Origin: Paracoccaceae bacterium
Lineage (GTDB): Bacteria; Pseudomonadota; Alphaproteobacteria; Rhodobacterales; Rhodobacteraceae
Length of the DNA: 9,443 bases
Assembly (NCBI GenBank): GCA_007120685.1
Contig: SKNG01000282.1
Location: forward strand, 1 to 9,443
Direction of reading: 5' to 3'
Under the pieces are notes generated by a model. That model ran no database searches. It was not told where the DNA came from and worked only from the letters and a program-made list of their open reading frames with translations. Both the position numbers and the translations under genes were made by a program. Positions within the stretch are counted from its first letter, which is position 1, and the number at the start of each line of letters is the position of its first letter. Of the stretch, positions 6,842 through 9,443 are shown in pieces.

Positions 6842-7236
6842 TGGCCACCGTCCCCCTGCTGAACGACGAGGCCGCGAGCGACGAGGCGCGCGCGGTCTTC
6901 GACGCCATCCGCGCCGCGCGCGGCGGCGATTACGTCAACAACTTCTGGCGCGCGCTGGCCCATGACCCGGCGCTTCTGCGCGCCACATGGGAGCGGCTGC
7001 AGGATGTCATGGCCCCCGGCGCACTGGACCCGATGGTTAAGGAGCTGATCTATATCGCCGTCTCTACCGTCAACGGCTGCAGCTATTGCGTGCACAGCCA
7101 CACGGCGGCGGCGCGGGCACGCGGGATGAGCGCGGCGCAGCACGGCGAGTTGATGGCAGTCATCGCCCTGGCCATGCAGACCAATGCGCTCGCCACCGCC
7201 CTGCAGGTGGAAACCGACGACCGTTTTCAGGCCTGA
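6841..7236 (+). CDS. AhpD-like carboxymuconolactone decarboxylase-family protein
   Basis: A 131-residue all-helical cytosolic protein of the CMD/AhpD family, without a signal peptide. The AhpD catalytic motif is complete: Glu68, then Cys80-SY-Cys83, then His87 (E-x11-CxxC-x3-H), the spacing used by Mycobacterium tuberculosis AhpD for thiol peroxidase/disulfide chemistry. Such CxxC members are more likely redox proteins than true gamma-carboxymuconolactone decarboxylases, which lack the CxxC; this is family knowledge. The ATG shares its A with the TGA of the cyclase gene, and no good Shine-Dalgarno lies at normal distance, so translation probably depends on re-initiation after the cyclase. A role in the same pathway as the exported cyclase is inferred, though the two act in different compartments. 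Alternative: an uncharacterised peroxidase-related protein helping against oxidative stress. Confidence 0.9.
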   Translation: MATVPLLNDEAASDEARAVFDAIRAARGGDYVNNFWRALAHDPALLRATWERLQDVMAPGALDPMVKELIYIAVSTVNGCSYCVHSHTAAARARGMSAAQHGELMAVIALAMQTNALATALQVETDDRFQA

Positions 7237-7256
7237 TCCGCCCCCGCGCTTTCCGG

Positions 7257-7284
7257 TTGCGCCCGCCCGGCGCCCGGCTATAAC
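7257..7284 (+). promoter_or_regulatory. Candidate sigma-70 promoter of carB
   Basis: TTGCGC (7257-7262) and TATAAC (7279-7284) are separated by 16 bases. The -10 matches five of six consensus positions and the -35 keeps TTG. The predicted start near 7291 would leave a leader of about 55 bases before carB. TATAAC stands out in an otherwise GC-rich gap of 109 bases. Confidence 0.5.
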
Positions 7285-7302
7285 CCGCCCAATTTGCGCG
7301 CC

Positions 7303-7329
7303 GCCCGGATGCCCGGGCAGGCGCCTGCC
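7303..7329. other. GC-rich palindrome in the carB leader
   Basis: GGCAGGCGCCTGCC (7316-7329) is a perfect 14-base palindrome. It overlaps a second possible hairpin, GCCCGG (7303-7308) / ATGC / CCGGGC (7313-7318), so the two structures are mutually exclusive. They lie between the candidate promoter and the carB ATG. This could be an operator dyad or a leader RNA structure; no U-run is present. In such GC-rich DNA chance is possible. Confidence 0.4.
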
Positions 7330-7345
7330 GATTGCGGGGTCAGCC

Positions 7346-9443
7346 ATGCCGAAAAGAACCGATATCAGCTCGATCATGATCATCGGTGCGGGACCCATCG
7401 TCATCGGTCAGGCCTGCGAATTCGACTATTCCGGCGCCCAGGCCTGCAAGGCGCTGCGGGAAGAGGGCTACCGGGTGATCCTGGTCAACTCCAACCCCGC
7501 CACCATCATGACCGACCCCGGCCTGGCCGACGCCACCTATATCGAACCCATCACGCCAGAGGTGGTGGCCAAGATCATCGAGGCAGAGCGCCCCGATGCC
7601 CTGCTCCCCACCATGGGCGGGCAGACCGGGCTGAACACCGCGCTGGCGCTGGCCGACATGGGCGTGCTGGAGCGTTTCGGCGTGGAACTGATCGGCGCCA
7701 ACCGCGCCGCCATCGAGATGGCCGAGGACCGCAAGCTGTTCCGCGAGGCGATGGACCGCATCGGGCTGGAAAACCCGCGCGCGACCATCGTGTCCGCCCC
7801 GAAACGCGCCGACGGGCGGCTGGACATCAACGCCGGCGTGGCCGAGGCGCTGGCCGCGCTGGAAGAGGTCGGCCTGCCCGCCATCATCCGCCCCGCCTAT
7901 ACGCTGGGCGGCACCGGCGGCGGGGTGGCCTATAACCGCGATGATTACGAGGCGATCTGCCGGTCCGGCCTGGATGCCAGCCCCGCCGGGCAGATCCTGA
8001 TCGACGAATCCCTGCTGGGCTGGAAGGAATTCGAGATGGAGGTGGTGCGCGACCGCGCCGACAACGCCATCATCGTCTGTTCCATCGAAAACGTCGATCC
8101 GATGGGCGTGCACACGGGCGACAGCATCACCGTCGCCCCGGCGCTGACCCTGACCGACAAGGAATACCAGATCATGCGCAACGGCTCGATCGCCGTGCTG
8201 CGCGAGATCGGGGTCGAAACCGGCGGATCCAACGTGCAATGGGCGATCAACCCCGCCGACGGGCGGATGGTGGTGATCGAGATGAACCCGCGGGTGTCGC
8301 GCTCCTCGGCCTTGGCATCAAAGGCCACGGGCTTTCCCATCGCCAAGATCGCCGCCAAGCTGGCGGTGGGCTATACTCTCGATGAACTGGACAACGACAT
8401 CACCCGCGTCACGCCGGCCAGTTTCGAGCCCTCCATCGACTATGTCGTGACCAAGATCCCGCGCTTTGCGTTCGAGAAATTCCCCGGCGCGCAGCCCCTG
8501 CTGACCACGGCGATGAAGTCGGTGGGCGAGGTGATGGCTATCGGCCGCACCTTCCACGAATCGGTGCAGAAGGCGCTGGCGGGGATGGAAACCGGCCTCA
8601 GCGGCTTTGACGAGATCGCCATACCCGGCGCGCCGGACCGCGCCGCCGTGATCAAGGCGATTTCCGAACAGACCCCGGACCGGCTGCGGCTGATCGCCCA
8701 GGCCATGCGCGAAGGGCTGGGCGATGAAGAGATCATCGCCGCCACGGCTTTCGATCCCTGGTTCCTGTCCCGCATCCGCGAAATCGTCGAGGCCGAGGCG
8801 CGGATCCGCGCGATCGGCCTGCCGGGAGATGCCGAGGGGCTGCGAGCGTTGAAGATGCTGGGCTTCACCGATGCCCGCCTGGCGGCGCTGACCGGGCAGG
8901 AGGAAAGTGCCGTGCGCCGCACCCGCCGCACCGCCGGGGTGGTGGCGGCCTTCAAGCGCATCGACACCTGCGCCGCCGAATTCGAGGCCCAGACACCCTA
9001 TATGTATTCCACCTACGAGGCGCCCGCGATGGGCGATGTGGAATGCGAGGCGCGACCGTCCGGGCGCAAGAAGGTGGTGATTCTGGGCGGCGGGCCGAAC
9101 CGGATCGGCCAGGGGATCGAATTCGACTATTGCTGCTGCCACGCCTGTTTCGCGCTGACCGATGCGGGCTATGAGACGATCATGATCAACTGCAACCCGG
9201 AAACGGTGAGCACCGATTACGACACCTCGGACCGGCTGTATTTCGAGCCCCTGACGCTGGAACATGTGCTGGAAATCCTGCGCGTGGAGCAGTCCAACGG
9301 CACGCTGCACGGGGTGATCGTCCAGTTCGGCGGGCAGACGCCGCTGAAACTGGCCAACGCCCTGCAGGACGAGGGGATCCCGATCCTGGGCACCTCGCCC
9401 GATGCCATCGACCTGGCCGAAGACCGCGAGCGGTTCCAGAGGC
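7346..9443 (+). CDS. carB: Carbamoyl-phosphate synthase large chain, 3'-truncated
   Basis: The first 699 codons of CarB (usual length ~1,070-1,110) run off the window edge. With the small subunit CarA, which supplies ammonia from glutamine, it makes carbamoyl phosphate from bicarbonate and two ATP for arginine and pyrimidine synthesis in the cytosol. The start MPKRTDISSIMIIGAGPIVIG is almost that of E. coli. The first half holds the carboxyphosphate ATP-grasp domain: Arg129, the glycine-rich loop RPAYTLGGTGGG (182-193), Glu228 and His256 in GVHTGDS, and IEMNPRVSRSS (311-321). An insertion of about 13 residues near 150-170 relative to E. coli is apparent. The oligomerisation region follows (~residues 415-560). 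The second, carbamoyl-phosphate half begins at VVILGGGPNRIGQGIEFDYCC (~residue 576 on) and is incomplete. The Shine-Dalgarno is weak (GCGGGG). carA is not adjacent. A promoter-like site lies upstream. The reading frame is uninterrupted. Confidence 0.97.
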   Translation, partial: MPKRTDISSIMIIGAGPIVIGQACEFDYSGAQACKALREEGYRVILVNSNPATIMTDPGLADATYIEPITPEVVAKIIEAERPDALLPTMGGQTGLNTALALADMGVLERFGVELIGANRAAIEMAEDRKLFREAMDRIGLENPRATIVSAPKRADGRLDINAGVAEALAALEEVGLPAIIRPAYTLGGTGGGVAYNRDDYEAICRSGLDASPAGQILIDESLLGWKEFEMEVVRDRADNAIIVCSIENVDPMGVHTGDSITVAPALTLTDKEYQIMRNGSIAVLREIGVETGGSNVQWAINPADGRMVVIEMNPRVSRSSALASKATGFPIAKIAAKLAVGYTLDELDNDITRVTPASFEPSIDYVVTKIPRFAFEKFPGAQPLLTTAMKSVGEVMAIGRTFHESVQKALAGMETGLSGFDEIAIPGAPDRAAVIKAISEQTPDRLRLIAQAMREGLGDEEIIAATAFDPWFLSRIREIVEAEARIRAIGLPGDAEGLRALKMLGFTDARLAALTGQEESAVRRTRRTAGVVAAFKRIDTCAAEFEAQTPYMYSTYEAPAMGDVECEARPSGRKKVVILGGGPNRIGQGIEFDYCCCHACFALTDAGYETIMINCNPETVSTDYDTSDRLYFEPLTLEHVLEILRVEQSNGTLHGVIVQFGGQTPLKLANALQDEGIPILGTSPDAIDLAEDRERFQR

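Noticed and set aside
5044..7404. 786-codon open frame on the - strand
   Set aside because: It lies opposite the sodium channel, cyclase and AhpD-like genes, all with clear family motifs. Its translation is low-complexity and rich in His, Arg, Pro and Gly, the usual antisense shadow of GC-rich genes.
9118..9147. Run of cysteines in CarB (DYCCCHAC) as a possible metal site
   Set aside because: It matches the conserved IEFDYCC segment of the second CarB half in other bacteria, so it is ordinary family sequence.
8318..9310. 330-codon open frame on the - strand
   Set aside because: Antisense to carB, which is uninterrupted and strongly recognisable on the + strand.
1..9443. CRISPR array, tRNA/rRNA genes, IS ends, phage genes
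   Set aside because: No regularly spaced direct repeats, tRNA-like cloverleaf, rRNA segment, transposase or phage protein was seen; genes fill almost all of the window.

Overview
The window is GC-rich, densely packed chromosomal DNA. The high G+C at third codon positions, the two-hairpin 'GGGGGGC-GCT-GCCCCCC' intergenic element, the CarB sequence and the sodium channel type all suggest an alphaproteobacterium, most likely Rhodobacterales (Rhodobacter/Paracoccus-like). This placement is inferred from sequence character and was not searched. All eight genes are on the + strand, the seven visible stops are all TGA, and no gene-free stretch exceeds about 125 bases.

Layout. (1) 1-3339: two tandem, paralogous ABC half-exporters (membrane domain plus ATPase). 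The first is cut by the window edge and the second is complete. They are separated by a 121-base gap holding copy A of the two-hairpin repeat. (2) 3339-5062: a small VOC (glyoxalase/dioxygenase-fold) protein whose ATG overlaps the exporter stop (TGATG), followed at once by a TrmA/RlmC/RlmD-type 5-methyluridine RNA methyltransferase with an Fe-S cluster motif. (3) 5063-5949: copy B of the repeat, then a single-domain bacterial voltage-gated sodium channel with filter TLESWSMG and four S4 arginines. (4) 6023-7236: a Tat-exported cyclase-family (kynurenine-formamidase-like) metal hydrolase overlapping (TGATG) an AhpD-like carboxymuconolactone-decarboxylase-family protein with CxxC. This is a translationally coupled pair of unknown substrate. 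(5) 7237-9443: a promoter-like site, a GC-rich palindromic leader, and the first 699 codons of carB (carbamoyl-phosphate synthase large chain), cut by the window end.

How the genes fit together. The ABC pair could act as homodimers or as one heterodimer. The VOC gene is probably co-transcribed with the second exporter and the methyltransferase. The cyclase/AhpD pair looks like a two-gene unit. carB appears to have its own promoter, and carA is not next to it. I see no phage, IS, CRISPR, tRNA or rRNA. Nothing here is clearly a new system. The most worthwhile leads are the structurally covarying repeat pair, which sits at gene starts, and the cyclase/AhpD pair with its unusual Cys-containing extension ahead of the Tat signal.
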